64,000 bases of DNA from positions 2,239,501 to 2,303,500 of the forward strand of contig NZ_HG322950.1 in NCBI RefSeq assembly GCF_000689415.1, read 5' to 3'. This DNA is from Pseudomonas knackmussii B13 (GTDB lineage Bacteria; Pseudomonadota; Gammaproteobacteria; Pseudomonadales; Pseudomonadaceae). Below the pieces are notes generated by a model. It worked only from the letters and a program-made list of their open reading frames with translations, ran no database searches and was not told where the DNA came from. This document shows, in pieces, positions 1 to 8,578 of this stretch; position 1 is the stretch's first letter; each line of letters starts with the position of its first letter. Position numbers and translations under genes: made by a program.

Positions 1-1044
1 ACCCTGTTACTGCATTGCCGTCCGGGCTTCGAAAACGAAGTCTGCGCCGAGATTTCCGAACGCGCCGCCGAACTGGAAGTGGCCGGCTACGCCCGGGCCA
101 AGCCCGCCACCGCGTACGCCGAATTCGTCTGCCAGGATGCCGATGGCGCCGAGCTGCTGATGCGCCGCCTGCGCTTTTCCGAGCTGATCTTCCCGCGCCA
201 GTGGGCGCGCGGCAGCTTCGTCCCGCTGCCCGAGCAGGACCGCATCGGCGCGCTGCTCGAAGTGCTGGCCGACTATCCGCAATGCGGCAGCCTCTGGCTG
301 GAAGTCTTCGACAGCAACGAAGGCAAGGAGCTCTCGACCTTCTGCCGCAAGTTCGAAAAGCCCCTGCGCGCCGCGCTGACCAAGGCCGGGCGCCTGCGCG
401 AGGACCCGAGCCTGCCGCGCCTGCTGCTGACCTTCCGCTCCGGCCGCGAGGTCTTCGTCGGCCTGGCCGGCCCGCGCAACAGCGCCATGTGGCCGATGGG
501 CATCCCGCGCCTGAAGTTCCCCCGCGAGGCGCCCAGCCGTTCCACGCTCAAGCTGGAAGAGGCCTGGCACCACTTCATCCCGCGCCAGGATTGGGACAAG
601 CGCCTGGCGCCGGGCATGCTCGCCGTCGACCTGGGCGCCGCGCCCGGCGGCTGGACCTGGCAGCTGGTGAACCGGGAGATGCGGGTGATCGCCGTGGACA
701 ACGGGCCGATGGCCGAGAACCTGATCTATTCCGGCCTGGTCGATCACCAGCGCGCGGACGGCTACGTGTTCCGCCCGCGGCAGATGGTCGACTGGATGGT
801 CTGCGACATCGTCGAGAAGCCGGCGCGCACCGGTTCGCTGATCGAGACCTGGATCGGCGAGGGGCTGTGCCGCGAGGCGGTGGTCAACCTCAAGCTGCCG
901 ATGAAGCAGCGCTACGCCGAGGTGCGCAAGATCCTCGGCCGCCTGGAACAGGCGTTCCAGGAGCGCGGGCTGCGCGTGGCCATCGGCTGCAAGCAGCTCT
1001 ACCACGACCGGGAAGAGGTCACCTGCCACCTGCGGCGTCTGTAA
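1..1044 (+). CDS. rlmM: 23S rRNA (cytidine-2498 2'-O)-methyltransferase RlmM, 5' end outside window
   Basis: The reading frame is open from base 1 (TLLLHCRPGFENEVCAEI), so the first few codons lie before the window. About 347 residues are visible, close to the usual ~355. RlmM transfers a methyl group from SAM to the ribose of C2498 in the peptidyl-transferase centre of 23S rRNA. Visible support is the SAM-binding stretch DLGAAPGGWTW and the downstream NLKLPMKQRYAEV, which carries one of the catalytic lysines of the K-D-K-E fold. No partner gene is obvious and the next gene starts 89 bp downstream. The identification rests on whole-protein resemblance and is firm. Confidence 0.96.
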   Translation, partial: TLLLHCRPGFENEVCAEISERAAELEVAGYARAKPATAYAEFVCQDADGAELLMRRLRFSELIFPRQWARGSFVPLPEQDRIGALLEVLADYPQCGSLWLEVFDSNEGKELSTFCRKFEKPLRAALTKAGRLREDPSLPRLLLTFRSGREVFVGLAGPRNSAMWPMGIPRLKFPREAPSRSTLKLEEAWHHFIPRQDWDKRLAPGMLAVDLGAAPGGWTWQLVNREMRVIAVDNGPMAENLIYSGLVDHQRADGYVFRPRQMVDWMVCDIVEKPARTGSLIETWIGEGLCREAVVNLKLPMKQRYAEVRKILGRLEQAFQERGLRVAIGCKQLYHDREEVTCHLRRL

Positions 1045-1133
1045 TTTCTGAAGGAGAAATCCGACTTTCGGTGACTTGTCCTACAGGCGCGCATTGACCA
1101 TGCTGTGCGGCGCCTGCCACCACGGAGTCGGTC

Positions 1134-2012
1134 GTGAAGCGAAAGTTGCCCTCTCTGCTGGGCAGTTACAGCCGCATGTTGTTGCCGCGCCGAGGACTGG
1201 GGCGCGGCGAGCGCCTGCCTTACCTGGCCATGGACAGCCACAGCCTGCGCCTGGACCTGGGCCATCTGCGCGCCTATCGCCAGCATTTCGGCCTCGATCC
1301 GGCGCTGGGCGTGCCGCTGCTCTACCCGCAGGTGATCTGCCTGCCGCTGCACCTGCGCCTGCTCAGCCGCTCGCGCATGCCGCTCTCGGTGCTCGGGTTG
1401 ATCCACCTGCGCAGCCACATCCAGCGCTACCGCCATCTGCATGAAAGCGACCAGTTGCTCGTCGACTGCCGCATCCTCACCAGCCGGCGTGGCCCGCTGG
1501 GCCTGGAGGTCGACGTGGCCACCGAGGTCTGGCACCAGGACATGCTCTACTGGCAGTCGATCACCACCTACCTGCGCCGCGGCGATTTCCTCGATGCCCA
1601 CGCCGAACCCGACCCGCTGCCCGAGCGCGCCCACTGGGAAACCCTGGAAGCCCCGCCGCATCCGGGCGTTCAGTGGCGCGTGCCGAAGATCGCCGGCTGG
1701 CGCTATGCCGGCCTGAGCGGCGACTTCAACCCGCTGCACCTGTCGCGCTTCATGGCCTCGCACTACGGCTTCGGCAAACCCTTCGCCCACGGCATGTGGA
1801 GCCTGGCGCGCAGCCTGACCGGCCGGCGCCTGGCCGAGCACGTGCGGCTGGACGTGCACTTCAAGGCGCCGCTGCCGCTGGGCAGCCAGGTGCGCCAGAG
1901 CCATCGTGTGCAAGGGCAGAAGGAGCAATGGGCGTTGCTGCCGGCGGACGCCGAAGGGCCGGCCATGCTGCTCGCCCAGCTCGACGAGGCGCCCGCCGCG
2001 CCGCTGCGTTGA
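1134..2012 (+). CDS. MaoC-family hydratase/dehydratase
   Basis: A 292-residue protein whose C-terminal half has the hydratase-2 (MaoC) hot-dog signature: the SGDFNPLHLS segment followed by FGKPFAHGMW, with the Asp and His that act on the double bond of enoyl thioesters. The N-terminal ~130 residues look like a degenerate first hot-dog half, as in double-hot-dog enzymes of about this length. The likely substrate is an enoyl-CoA or (3R)-hydroxyacyl-CoA, but the exact chain length cannot be read. It stops one base before the stop of the convergent hydrolase gene, so the two transcripts meet tail to tail. Confidence 0.85.
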   Translation: MKRKLPSLLGSYSRMLLPRRGLGRGERLPYLAMDSHSLRLDLGHLRAYRQHFGLDPALGVPLLYPQVICLPLHLRLLSRSRMPLSVLGLIHLRSHIQRYRHLHESDQLLVDCRILTSRRGPLGLEVDVATEVWHQDMLYWQSITTYLRRGDFLDAHAEPDPLPERAHWETLEAPPHPGVQWRVPKIAGWRYAGLSGDFNPLHLSRFMASHYGFGKPFAHGMWSLARSLTGRRLAEHVRLDVHFKAPLPLGSQVRQSHRVQGQKEQWALLPADAEGPAMLLAQLDEAPAAPLR

Positions 2013-3584
2013 TCAGGGCCGGCTAGCCACTCGCGGCGCCAACGGCAGCAGGGCGGGCAACTGCACTTCGCCCTGCAGGTCCACCGCGCTCAGGCGCCAG
2101 GAACTGTTGAACAGGTACTGGCCGCTGAAACCGCGCACCAGCAGCCCCAGTTCGTCGCCCGGCGCGAGGCTCGCGCTCACCGCATTGAGCTTGGTGCTGC
2201 CACTGTTCATCAGTGGCTTGACCTGTTCGTCGAGGATGCGCGTGCTTCCTTTGGCATCCCGCACCGCCAGCGAGGCGAAAAGCAGGGCGTCCTTGCCCTG
2301 GCCCAGGGGCTCTGTGAGGCGCACTTCGGCGGAGCCGAGCAGTGCGCTGGATTCGTCGATGCGCTTGAGCGGTATGAAGGTCGAGGGCTGCAGCCAGCCG
2401 CTGGTGCCGGGGCGGATGCGCGTGGCCGGCAGCGCTACCTGCGGGCCCGGTGGCGGCAGGTCGTCCAGCGCCAGGCCCTGGTCGAGGTCCAGGCTGATGC
2501 ACAGCGAGGGCACGCTGTCGGCGGCACCGGGGCGCTGGCGCAGCTTTTCCTCGTACCAGGCGAGGATGCCCTGGTAGAGGTTGATGGCGCGCTCGCCGCA
2601 ATGGATCACCGGTTCGTTGTTGAACGGCGGCAGGCCGCTCCAGGCCTGCAGCGGCGGCGGCAGGATGTGCCCGCCCTGCATGCCGAGCAGGCGCACGTCG
2701 GTATCGCCCTGGCGCAGGCACTGGCGGATCTGCAGGCCCTGGTCGAGCGGGAAGAGCGTGTCGCGCAGACCTTGGATCAGCAGGGCGTCGGCATGCGGGC
2801 GGCGGCCTTCGGCGCAATAGCGCGCCAGGCTGTGATCGGCGAGTTCGGCCTGCACCGGCGCGGTCATGCGCCCACTGGCGGTCTGCAGATAGTCGGCCTG
2901 GGCGAACTTGCCGAGGTCGTAGCCGGTGGCGATACCCAGGCTGAGCAGCACGCCGCCCCAGCCGATCTTCAGCTGGCCGTCGGGGGCCAGGGCGTCGCTC
3001 AGGTCGTACCAGGTGGCGATGGGGACTATGGCGTCGATGCGCTTGTCCTCGGCGGCGGCCAGCAGCTGCACGGCGCCGCCGTAGCTCTCGCCGAGCATGC
3101 CCACGCGCGGGTCGTTCGACCCGTCCATGCGCAGGCGCGGCAGGTGTTGCGCGGCCCAGTCGATCACCGCGCTGGCGTCGTTCACCTCGAAGCGCGGGTC
3201 CATCATCTCGATGCGCCCGTCGCTGCCGCCCCAGCCGCGCTGGTCGTAGCTGACCACCCAGTAGCCGGCCTTCCAGGCCTTGAGCGCGGCGCGTCCGGAC
3301 ATCATGGTCTTGCCATAGAAGCCGTCCGGCCCGGTGACCCGCCAGCCGCCCCAGCCGTGGGTGTGGACGATCAGCGGCGCCGTCTCGCCGGCCTTCAGCG
3401 CCGGCTGGAACACCGTGGCCGACAGCCGAGTGCCGTCGCGGGCGAGGATCACCGCGTCATAGGAGGTCGCCGGCAGATCCTGGGCACGGTTGGCGGCGTA
3501 GTCGGGCAACTGGTCGCGGGCGGCGCAGCCACTGAGCAGCAGGACCAGGCAGAGCAGGGCGGGCAGGCGCATGCGGCGGGACAT
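2013..3584 (-). CDS. CocE/NonD-type alpha/beta hydrolase lipoprotein
   Basis: A 523-residue protein with a lipoprotein signal (LLCLVLLLSGC, cleavage before the Cys near residue 21), so it probably acts attached to a membrane in the periplasm. The fold is the S15/CocE type: HTHGWGG oxyanion region, YDQRGWGGSDG, and the nucleophile elbow GESYGG. The C-terminal ~170 residues resemble the beta-sandwich of X-Pro dipeptidyl peptidases. Known relatives cleave acyl esters or prolyl peptides; the substrate here is unknown. No good ribosome-binding site precedes either ATG at 3584 or 3572. The gene is divergent from tusA. Confidence 0.82.
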   Translation of the reverse strand: MSRRMRLPALLCLVLLLSGCAARDQLPDYAANRAQDLPATSYDAVILARDGTRLSATVFQPALKAGETAPLIVHTHGWGGWRVTGPDGFYGKTMMSGRAALKAWKAGYWVVSYDQRGWGGSDGRIEMMDPRFEVNDASAVIDWAAQHLPRLRMDGSNDPRVGMLGESYGGAVQLLAAAEDKRIDAIVPIATWYDLSDALAPDGQLKIGWGGVLLSLGIATGYDLGKFAQADYLQTASGRMTAPVQAELADHSLARYCAEGRRPHADALLIQGLRDTLFPLDQGLQIRQCLRQGDTDVRLLGMQGGHILPPPLQAWSGLPPFNNEPVIHCGERAINLYQGILAWYEEKLRQRPGAADSVPSLCISLDLDQGLALDDLPPPGPQVALPATRIRPGTSGWLQPSTFIPLKRIDESSALLGSAEVRLTEPLGQGKDALLFASLAVRDAKGSTRILDEQVKPLMNSGSTKLNAVSASLAPGDELGLLVRGFSGQYLFNSSWRLSAVDLQGEVQLPALLPLAPRVASRP

Positions 3585-3733
3585 CCGGTGTCGGGGAGGG
3601 CGCCGAGCTTAGCCCGGTGGAGGCGCGTGGCCAGCCCGACCAAAGGTTGGCGCCATGCCGTTCGCCTGCCGCGCGTGACCGAGCGGGCCGCTTTGCGCGA
3701 CAATGCGGCCCATTCGATTTGCGGAGTTGCTCC

Positions 3734-3973
3734 ATGTCCCAGCCTGTCGACGCCATCCTCGACGCCACCGGCCTGAACTGCCCCGAGCCGGTCATGATGC
3801 TGCACAACAAGGTGCGCGACCTGCCGGCCGGCGGCCTGCTCAAGGTCATAGCCACCGACCCCTCCACCCGCCGCGACATTCCCAAGTTCTGCGTGTTCCT
3901 CGGCCATGAACTGGTCGAGCAGCAGGAAGAGGCCGGCACCTACCTCTACTGGATTCGCAAGAAGGCCGACTGA
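3734..3973 (+). CDS. tusA: Sulfur-carrier protein TusA
   Basis: A 79-residue protein with the TusA signature LNCPEPVM; Cys16 of the CPxP motif would carry the persulfide. TusA takes sulfur from IscS and passes it along the TusBCD-TusE-MnmA relay for 2-thiouridine in tRNA, and it feeds other sulfur sinks. The ATG at 3734 is chosen over upstream in-frame starts because GGAG lies 8 nt before it and the homologous N-terminus begins here. The gene stands alone between convergent and divergent neighbours. A GC-rich hairpin follows its stop. Confidence 0.94.
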   Translation: MSQPVDAILDATGLNCPEPVMMLHNKVRDLPAGGLLKVIATDPSTRRDIPKFCVFLGHELVEQQEEAGTYLYWIRKKAD

Positions 3974-3977
3974 GGCA

Positions 3978-4003
3978 GCGCGCGCCGGTTTCAGGCCGGC
4001 GCG
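3978..4003. terminator. GC-rich hairpin between convergent tusA and the ABC operon
   Basis: The arms gcgccgg and ccggcgc form a strong hairpin overlapping the last codons of the minus-strand ATPase gene. There is no clear T-run on either side, so it may be a transcript-end stabilising hairpin and not a classical intrinsic terminator. Confidence 0.45.
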
Positions 4004-4833
4004 GTGCGGGTCAGCTGTTCGAGCAGTTCCAGGTCGGTGTTCATCCCCGAGGTCTCGCGGATGCGCGCCAGGATTTCCTTCTTCAGCGCGATGAATTCCG
4101 CTGTCAGCTTCATGTCCTGGTTGCGCTCGGCCGGCAGCGGCACCTCGTAGACGCTGTCGATGCGCCCCGGGCGCGGCGCCATCAGCACGACGCGGCCACC
4201 CAGGTAGATGGCTTCCTCGACGTCGTGGGTGACGAACAGGATGGTGCTCTTCTCCAGCCGGTGCACATGGCGGATCAGGTCGTGCATCACCTCGCGGGTC
4301 TGCGCGTCCAGCGCGCCGAAAGGCTCGTCCATCAGCAGGATCTGCGGCTTGGGCATCAGCGCGCGGGCGATGGCCACGCGCTGTTGCATGCCGCCGGAAA
4401 GCTGGTTGGGGTAAGCGTTGGCGAAGGCCTTCAGGCCCATCAGGGTGAGCAGCGCATCGGCGCGGCCGCTGGCCACTTCGACGTCGGCGTCGCCGCGCAC
4501 GGTGTCGGCCACCACCTTCAGCTGCCGGCAGAACTTGATGTTCTCCATCACCCGCAGCCAGGGGTAGAGGCTGTAGTGCTGGAACACCATGGCGCGGTCG
4601 ATGCCCGGTCCGTCGATGGCGCGGCCCTCGACCAGAATCTGCCCGGCGCTGTGCCGCTCCAGCCCGCCGATGCTGCGCAGCAGGGTGGACTTGCCGCAGC
4701 CGGAGGCGCCGACGAAAGTGACGAACTCGTTCTCGCGGATGTCCAGGCTGACGTCCTGCAGCGCCTGGACGTTGCGGCCACCGCCGGTGAAGACCTTGCT
4801 GACGTTGCGGATGCGGATTTTCGAATCGTGCAT
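3991..4833 (-). CDS. ABC transporter ATP-binding protein, nitrate/taurine/sulfonate type
   Basis: A 280-residue cytoplasmic ATPase of the SsuB/TauB/NrtD group. Walker A is GASGCGKS, the Q-loop region is MVFQHYSLYPW, the ABC signature is LSGGMQQR, Walker B is ILLMDEPFGALD, and the H-loop is FVTHDVEEA. It is the last gene of the long minus-strand operon and starts 5 bp after the permease stop. The matching substrate-binding protein is the first gene of the operon, over 7 kb away, so the transporter genes enclose the catabolic genes. By riboswitch context the cargo may be a guanidine-like compound. Confidence 0.92.
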   Translation of the reverse strand: MHDSKIRIRNVSKVFTGGGRNVQALQDVSLDIRENEFVTFVGASGCGKSTLLRSIGGLERHSAGQILVEGRAIDGPGIDRAMVFQHYSLYPWLRVMENIKFCRQLKVVADTVRGDADVEVASGRADALLTLMGLKAFANAYPNQLSGGMQQRVAIARALMPKPQILLMDEPFGALDAQTREVMHDLIRHVHRLEKSTILFVTHDVEEAIYLGGRVVLMAPRPGRIDSVYEVPLPAERNQDMKLTAEFIALKKEILARIRETSGMNTDLELLEQLTRTAPA

Positions 4834-4838
4834 GGCGC

Positions 4839-5672
4839 TTACCTCTTCAACCAGGGGAAGGCTGCACGACCGAGCCAGCGGAACGCCTGGTCGGTGAGCA
4901 GGCCGATGACGCCGATCAGCAGGATGCCGGCGAAGATCTTGTCGGTCTGCATGTAGCGCTGCGCCTTGAGGATTGCGTAGCCCAGGCCGGAGTTGGCGGC
5001 GACCAGCTCGGCCACCACCAGGTAGGTCCAGGCCCAGCCGCAGGTGATGCGCAGGGTGTCGAGCAGTGCTGGGCGCGCCGACGGCAGGATCACCAGCTTC
5101 ACCACCTCGCTGCGCGAAGCGCCCATGGTCTGCGCCGCCTCGATCTGCGCCATGGGCACGCGGCGCACGTCCTCGGCAACCATCAGGACCATCTGGAAGA
5201 AGGTGCCGATGAAGATGATCAGCACCTTGGAGCCCTCGTCGATGCCGACCCAGAGCATCACCAGCGGAATGAAGGCCACCGCCGGCATGTAGCGGATGAA
5301 GTCGGTGAGCGGTTCGAGGAACGCCTGCACCGGGCGGTAGGTGCCGATGTAGAGGCCCAGCGGCAGGGCGATCACCGCCGAGGCGAGAAAGCCCGCCATG
5401 ACCCGCCAGACGCTGATGCCGATGTCGCCGAGCAGGCCTTCCTCGCTCCACCAGTGGCCGGTGCGCAGCACCACCGCTTCCGGGCTGGGCAGGAACATCG
5501 CATTGCTCAGCCCGAGCGCCGTCCAGGCCCACCAGAGCAGCAGCGGCAGCAGCAGGCCGCCGGCGGCCAGCGCCCAGACGGCGCCGCGCGGCAGCTCGCC
5601 GCGAATGCTCCACCAACTGGCGCGGGGCGGCGCGCCGGCCGGGGTTTCGGGAAGGACCTGGTGAGCGGTCAT
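4839..5672 (-). CDS. ABC transporter permease, nitrate/taurine/sulfonate type
   Basis: A 277-residue inner-membrane permease with about six hydrophobic segments and the BPD-type coupling loop EAAQTMGASRSEVVKLVILPSA (EAA-x3-G motif). Two in-frame ATGs exist, at 5678 and 5672. The strong GGAGGT site sits directly against the first and 6 nt before the second, so 5672 (MTAHQV) is preferred. It starts 14 bp after the unknown 242-residue gene and 5 bp before the ATPase. The resemblance is to SsuC/TauC permeases; the substrate is not readable from the sequence. Confidence 0.9.
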   Translation of the reverse strand: MTAHQVLPETPAGAPPRASWWSIRGELPRGAVWALAAGGLLLPLLLWWAWTALGLSNAMFLPSPEAVVLRTGHWWSEEGLLGDIGISVWRVMAGFLASAVIALPLGLYIGTYRPVQAFLEPLTDFIRYMPAVAFIPLVMLWVGIDEGSKVLIIFIGTFFQMVLMVAEDVRRVPMAQIEAAQTMGASRSEVVKLVILPSARPALLDTLRITCGWAWTYLVVAELVAANSGLGYAILKAQRYMQTDKIFAGILLIGVIGLLTDQAFRWLGRAAFPWLKR

Positions 5673-5686
5673 GGGCATACCTCCGT

Positions 5687-6415
5687 CTAGGACATGGGAT
5701 CGGGTGCGACCTTCCAGCCGCCTGCCGGTGGCTGTGCGCCAAGGCGAGCGAGGCCGGCGGCGCCAAGCAGTTCGGCGGGACGGTCGGGATCGGCTTCGGC
5801 TGGCAGCAACGCGGCGCCAATGCGCGCGGGCAGGGTGGACAGTTCGATGCGCCAGGGCGTGAGGCCGCCGTGGTGGCGGCCGAAGGAAAGTTCGAAGTCG
5901 AGCCAGCCCGGGTCCTGCGCGGCCAGTTCGGCGAGATCGGCACCGGCCGGTGCAGTGCGCGGCAGCCCGGCGGCAAAGAGGAAGCAGTCGCCGGCCAGCA
6001 GCAGGCAACCCTGGCGGCCGTCGGCACTGCGCAACCAGCTGCCCCAGTTGCGCCCGACGGATTCCGGCAGGCGCTCCCAGACTTCGTGGTAGCTGCCGTC
6101 GAGGCCGTCTTCGAGCAGGTATTCGCTGTTCTCGAAGCGCATGAGGCCGATGTCGTCCTCGCCGGTGGCCGGGCGGAAGTCGATCAGCCGATGCCACTGG
6201 CAGCGGTCGCCGACGATCTCGGTGACACCGGAAAATCCGGCCTGGGCCGCGCGCTCGGTGGCGCTGGCGGGCGCCGGCAGGGGGATTCGCAGGTCGGCGA
6301 ACAGGCGCGACGTCTGCAGCCAGTAGACCCGCGTGCTGGTGTCGCGCTTGCCGGCGGTGGTGGTCAGCAGCGTGCGCTGCCACACGCCCAGGTAAGTCTC
6401 GGGAACCGGGTTCAT
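5687..6415 (-). CDS. Conserved protein of unknown function in the guanidine-riboswitch operon
   Basis: A 242-residue soluble protein without a signal peptide or membrane segment. I do not recognise it with confidence. It is rich in Trp and beta-prone stretches (YLGVWQRTLLTT near the start, repeated short W/F-containing strands, ELSFGRHHGGLTPWRIE), which suggests an all-beta, possibly calycin/lipocalin-like barrel that could bind a small ligand. It overlaps the upstream lactonase-like gene by ATGA, so its translation is coupled to a catabolic enzyme. A role with the transported substrate or an intermediate is inference from position only. Confidence 0.7.
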   Translation of the reverse strand: MNPVPETYLGVWQRTLLTTTAGKRDTSTRVYWLQTSRLFADLRIPLPAPASATERAAQAGFSGVTEIVGDRCQWHRLIDFRPATGEDDIGLMRFENSEYLLEDGLDGSYHEVWERLPESVGRNWGSWLRSADGRQGCLLLAGDCFLFAAGLPRTAPAGADLAELAAQDPGWLDFELSFGRHHGGLTPWRIELSTLPARIGAALLPAEADPDRPAELLGAAGLARLGAQPPAGGWKVAPDPMS

Positions 6416-7188
6416 GCGTGGTACTCCGGGAAGCGCTTGAGGCCCTGGTAGAAGGCCATGTCGTGGTTCGGCCAGAGCTGCCCGCCGGTCTCGCCGGCCA
6501 GTGCCTTCAGCTTGCGGATGCTGTCGATGGCCATGTCCTCGCGGTCCTGCCAGAGGGCGCCGGGGGCGATTTCCTGGTCGAGGTTTTCCTGCAGGTCGGC
6601 GGCGTCGCCAGCGAGGATCACCGGGCGGCCCTCGGGCAGCTCGATCAGCAGCGACATGTGCCCGGCGGTGTGGCCGGGCGTGGCGATGGCGCGCACGCCG
6701 GGGACCAGGTCGTACTCGCCGGTCTGCACCTTCCAGCGGTAATCGCCGGCGAAGTCGTCGAAGAAGTAGGCGTCGTCGGCCTGGGCGCGGGCGGCGGCCA
6801 ACTCGTCGGCGTGCACGTGGACCTCGGCGCCGCAGACCTCGCAGAGCCCGCCGCAATGGTCGAAGTGCAGGTGGCCGAGGAACACCAGGTCGATATCCGC
6901 CGGGGTCAGCCCGAGCCGCGCGAAGTGCGCCGGCAGGCGTTGTTCCTCGGTCATCTGCGGCGGGTCCATGGAGAAGCCGCCGTACCAGCGTTCGCGCAGC
7001 GCCGGGTCGTGGATCTTGCGGTAGTCGCAGCCGACGTCGTAGAGGATGCGGCCCTGGCGGGTCTCGATCAGGTAGGCGAGTATCGGCGCCTGGATCTGGA
7101 TGCCATGGCCGCGTTGCCAGGTGGAAACCGACTTGTCGTAGCGGTGGGTGGCGGTCAGCAGCGGCCACAGGCGGGTCACTTGGGTCAT
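6412..7188 (-). CDS. Metallo-beta-lactamase-fold hydrolase, AHL-lactonase-like
   Basis: A 258-residue cytoplasmic protein with the full di-metal set of the lactonase branch: H106-L-H108-F-D110-H111, the later PGHTAGH histidine, the GDAADLQ aspartate and a C-terminal PNHD histidine. Relatives such as AiiA open homoserine-lactone rings, but many members act on other lactones or lactams. The operon suggests ring opening of a cyclic intermediate over quorum quenching; that is inference. The start ATG overlaps the stop of the cysteine hydrolase (ATGA), and its own stop overlaps the next gene in the same way. Confidence 0.85.
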   Translation of the reverse strand: MTQVTRLWPLLTATHRYDKSVSTWQRGHGIQIQAPILAYLIETRQGRILYDVGCDYRKIHDPALRERWYGGFSMDPPQMTEEQRLPAHFARLGLTPADIDLVFLGHLHFDHCGGLCEVCGAEVHVHADELAAARAQADDAYFFDDFAGDYRWKVQTGEYDLVPGVRAIATPGHTAGHMSLLIELPEGRPVILAGDAADLQENLDQEIAPGALWQDREDMAIDSIRKLKALAGETGGQLWPNHDMAFYQGLKRFPEYHA

Positions 7189-7814
7189 CGCGGGGTCTCC
7201 CATTCGGCGAGCAGGGTTTGGCTGTCGAGGATACGGCCGAATACCCCGCCTTCCACCCCCACCATCTCCAGCGCCGCTTCGTGCAGGTGCGGATAGGCCG
7301 AGCCGCAGGCGTCGCCCACCAGCGTGCAGGCGAAGCCCAGGTCCACCGCCTGGCGCAGCGTGGAGCTGACGCAGACTTCGGTGGTCACGCCGCACAGCAC
7401 CAGTTCCTCGACCCCGGCATTGCACAGCAGCAGCTCCAGGTCGGTATGCGCGAAAGCGCTGTAGCCGGGCTTGTCGATCACCGGCTCGCCCGGCAGCGGG
7501 CGCAGTTCGTCGATCAGGTCGTGGCCGTATTCGCCACGCACCAGCAGGCGTCCGAGCGGGCCGGGCTGGCCGATGGGCGCGCCGGCGTTTTCGGCACGCA
7601 GGCGCTTGCTTTCGGGCAGGTCGGAGAGGTCCGGGCGATGGCCTTCGCGGGTGTGCACCACGAGCATCCCCAAGGCCCGCGCGCCTTCGAGCAGACGCAG
7701 GATCGCCGGGATGGGCGCGCGTAGGCGGCCGATGTCGAGGCCCGCGCGGTCGGCGTAGCCGCCGGGCGCGCAGAAGTCGCGCTGCATGTCGATGACGATC
7801 AGCGCGCGCCTCAT
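7185..7814 (-). CDS. Cysteine hydrolase resembling biuret/guanylurea hydrolase
   Basis: A 209-residue protein of the isochorismatase-like hydrolase superfamily. The triad is visible: Asp9 (VIDMQRDF), Lys115 (VIDKPGYSAF) and Cys148 (GVTTEVCVSSTLRQA). The stretches PGGYADRAG, HTREGHRPDLSDLP and GRLLVRGE match what I remember of biuret hydrolase, and RutB shares the first. Guanylurea hydrolase and N-carbamoylsarcosine amidohydrolase belong to the same superfamily. The likely reaction is hydrolysis of a carbamoyl or guanyl amide bond with release of ammonia. It overlaps creatininase upstream and the lactonase-like gene downstream by ATGA. The exact substrate is unproven. Confidence 0.87.
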   Translation of the reverse strand: MRRALIVIDMQRDFCAPGGYADRAGLDIGRLRAPIPAILRLLEGARALGMLVVHTREGHRPDLSDLPESKRLRAENAGAPIGQPGPLGRLLVRGEYGHDLIDELRPLPGEPVIDKPGYSAFAHTDLELLLCNAGVEELVLCGVTTEVCVSSTLRQAVDLGFACTLVGDACGSAYPHLHEAALEMVGVEGGVFGRILDSQTLLAEWETPR

Positions 7815-8578
7815 CCCAGGAACTCCGTGCGGATCGCTGCAGCAATTCCCTCGCAGATGTCCATGGCCATGCGCGCGCCTTTCTCCGCGCTGGCGCCACG
7901 CGCCGAAGAGAGCACGCCCGAGGGCGGCACCCACTCGGTGCGCGATGGGTAGATGTCGTAGGGCGGGAAGTCCGCCGGGCCGTCGTCGGGGATCAGGTCC
8001 AGGCGCACCAGCTGCGGCAGGTAATGCAGCATCAGCGAGGTCTCGATCACCGCCGCGTGCTCCAGGGCGAAGCCGGGGAAACCGTCGGGGAATACCGAGT
8101 CGAGCGTCGCCTGGGTGCAGAAGTCCCAGTGCTCCAGGCGCATCACCCGCAGCGGGTGGCCTTCGCCCAGCTCGCGCAGGGCGAGCTGGATGCCCTCGGT
8201 GAGGAACCACTGGTTCTCGTAGTGCCCATCCACCAGCACCAGGCGGGTGACGCCGTGGCGGGCGAACTCGCGTACGGCATCGCGCACCAGCGCTACCAGC
8301 GTTTGCCCGTCGAGGCTGGTGGTGCCGCAGAAGTGTTGGCCGCCGCCGCACTTGGGCTGCGACTTGTAGCCGTAGGAGAGCGCCGGGGCCACCAGTGCAC
8401 CGAGCCGCGTAGCGACGTCTTCGGCGATGGCGCTGGCGAGCAGCGCGTCGGTGCCCAGCGGCAGGTGCGGGCCGTGTTGCTCGGTGGCGCCGCAGGGCAG
8501 CAGTACCACGGTGGCGTCCTCGCGCACGCGGCGCGCGTATTCGACCCAGCTGAGCTGGTCCATGCGAACGGTGGTCAC
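7811..8578 (-). CDS. Creatininase-family amidohydrolase
   Basis: A 255-residue protein very like P. putida creatininase along its whole length (YGYKSQPKCGGG, GTTSLDG, GHYEN, FPPYD, LSSA.GAS.EKG). The metal ligands are all present: Glu33, His35, Asp44, His119 and Glu121. Creatininase opens the cyclic guanidine creatinine to creatine, so the chemistry fits a guanidine-controlled operon. The GTG at 8578 overlaps the EamA stop (GTGA); an in-frame ATG at 8563 is the alternative start. Other family members hydrolyse formamide-type or mycofactocin substrates, but the close match argues for a creatinine-like ring. Confidence 0.9.
   Translation of the reverse strand: MTTVRMDQLSWVEYARRVREDATVVLLPCGATEQHGPHLPLGTDALLASAIAEDVATRLGALVAPALSYGYKSQPKCGGGQHFCGTTSLDGQTLVALVRDAVREFARHGVTRLVLVDGHYENQWFLTEGIQLALRELGEGHPLRVMRLEHWDFCTQATLDSVFPDGFPGFALEHAAVIETSLMLHYLPQLVRLDLIPDDGPADFPPYDIYPSRTEWVPPSGVLSSARGASAEKGARMAMDICEGIAAAIRTEFLG

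Noticed and set aside
7..1029. 340-codon minus-strand frame opposite rlmM
   Set aside because: It mirrors the clear rlmM coding frame and has low-complexity, Ala/Gly/Gln-rich content typical of antisense frames in GC-rich DNA.
6412..7188. Reading the MBL enzyme as a quorum-quenching lactonase
   Set aside because: The motif set fits AiiA-like enzymes, but the operon context favours a catabolic lactone or lactam substrate, so no quorum-quenching role is claimed.
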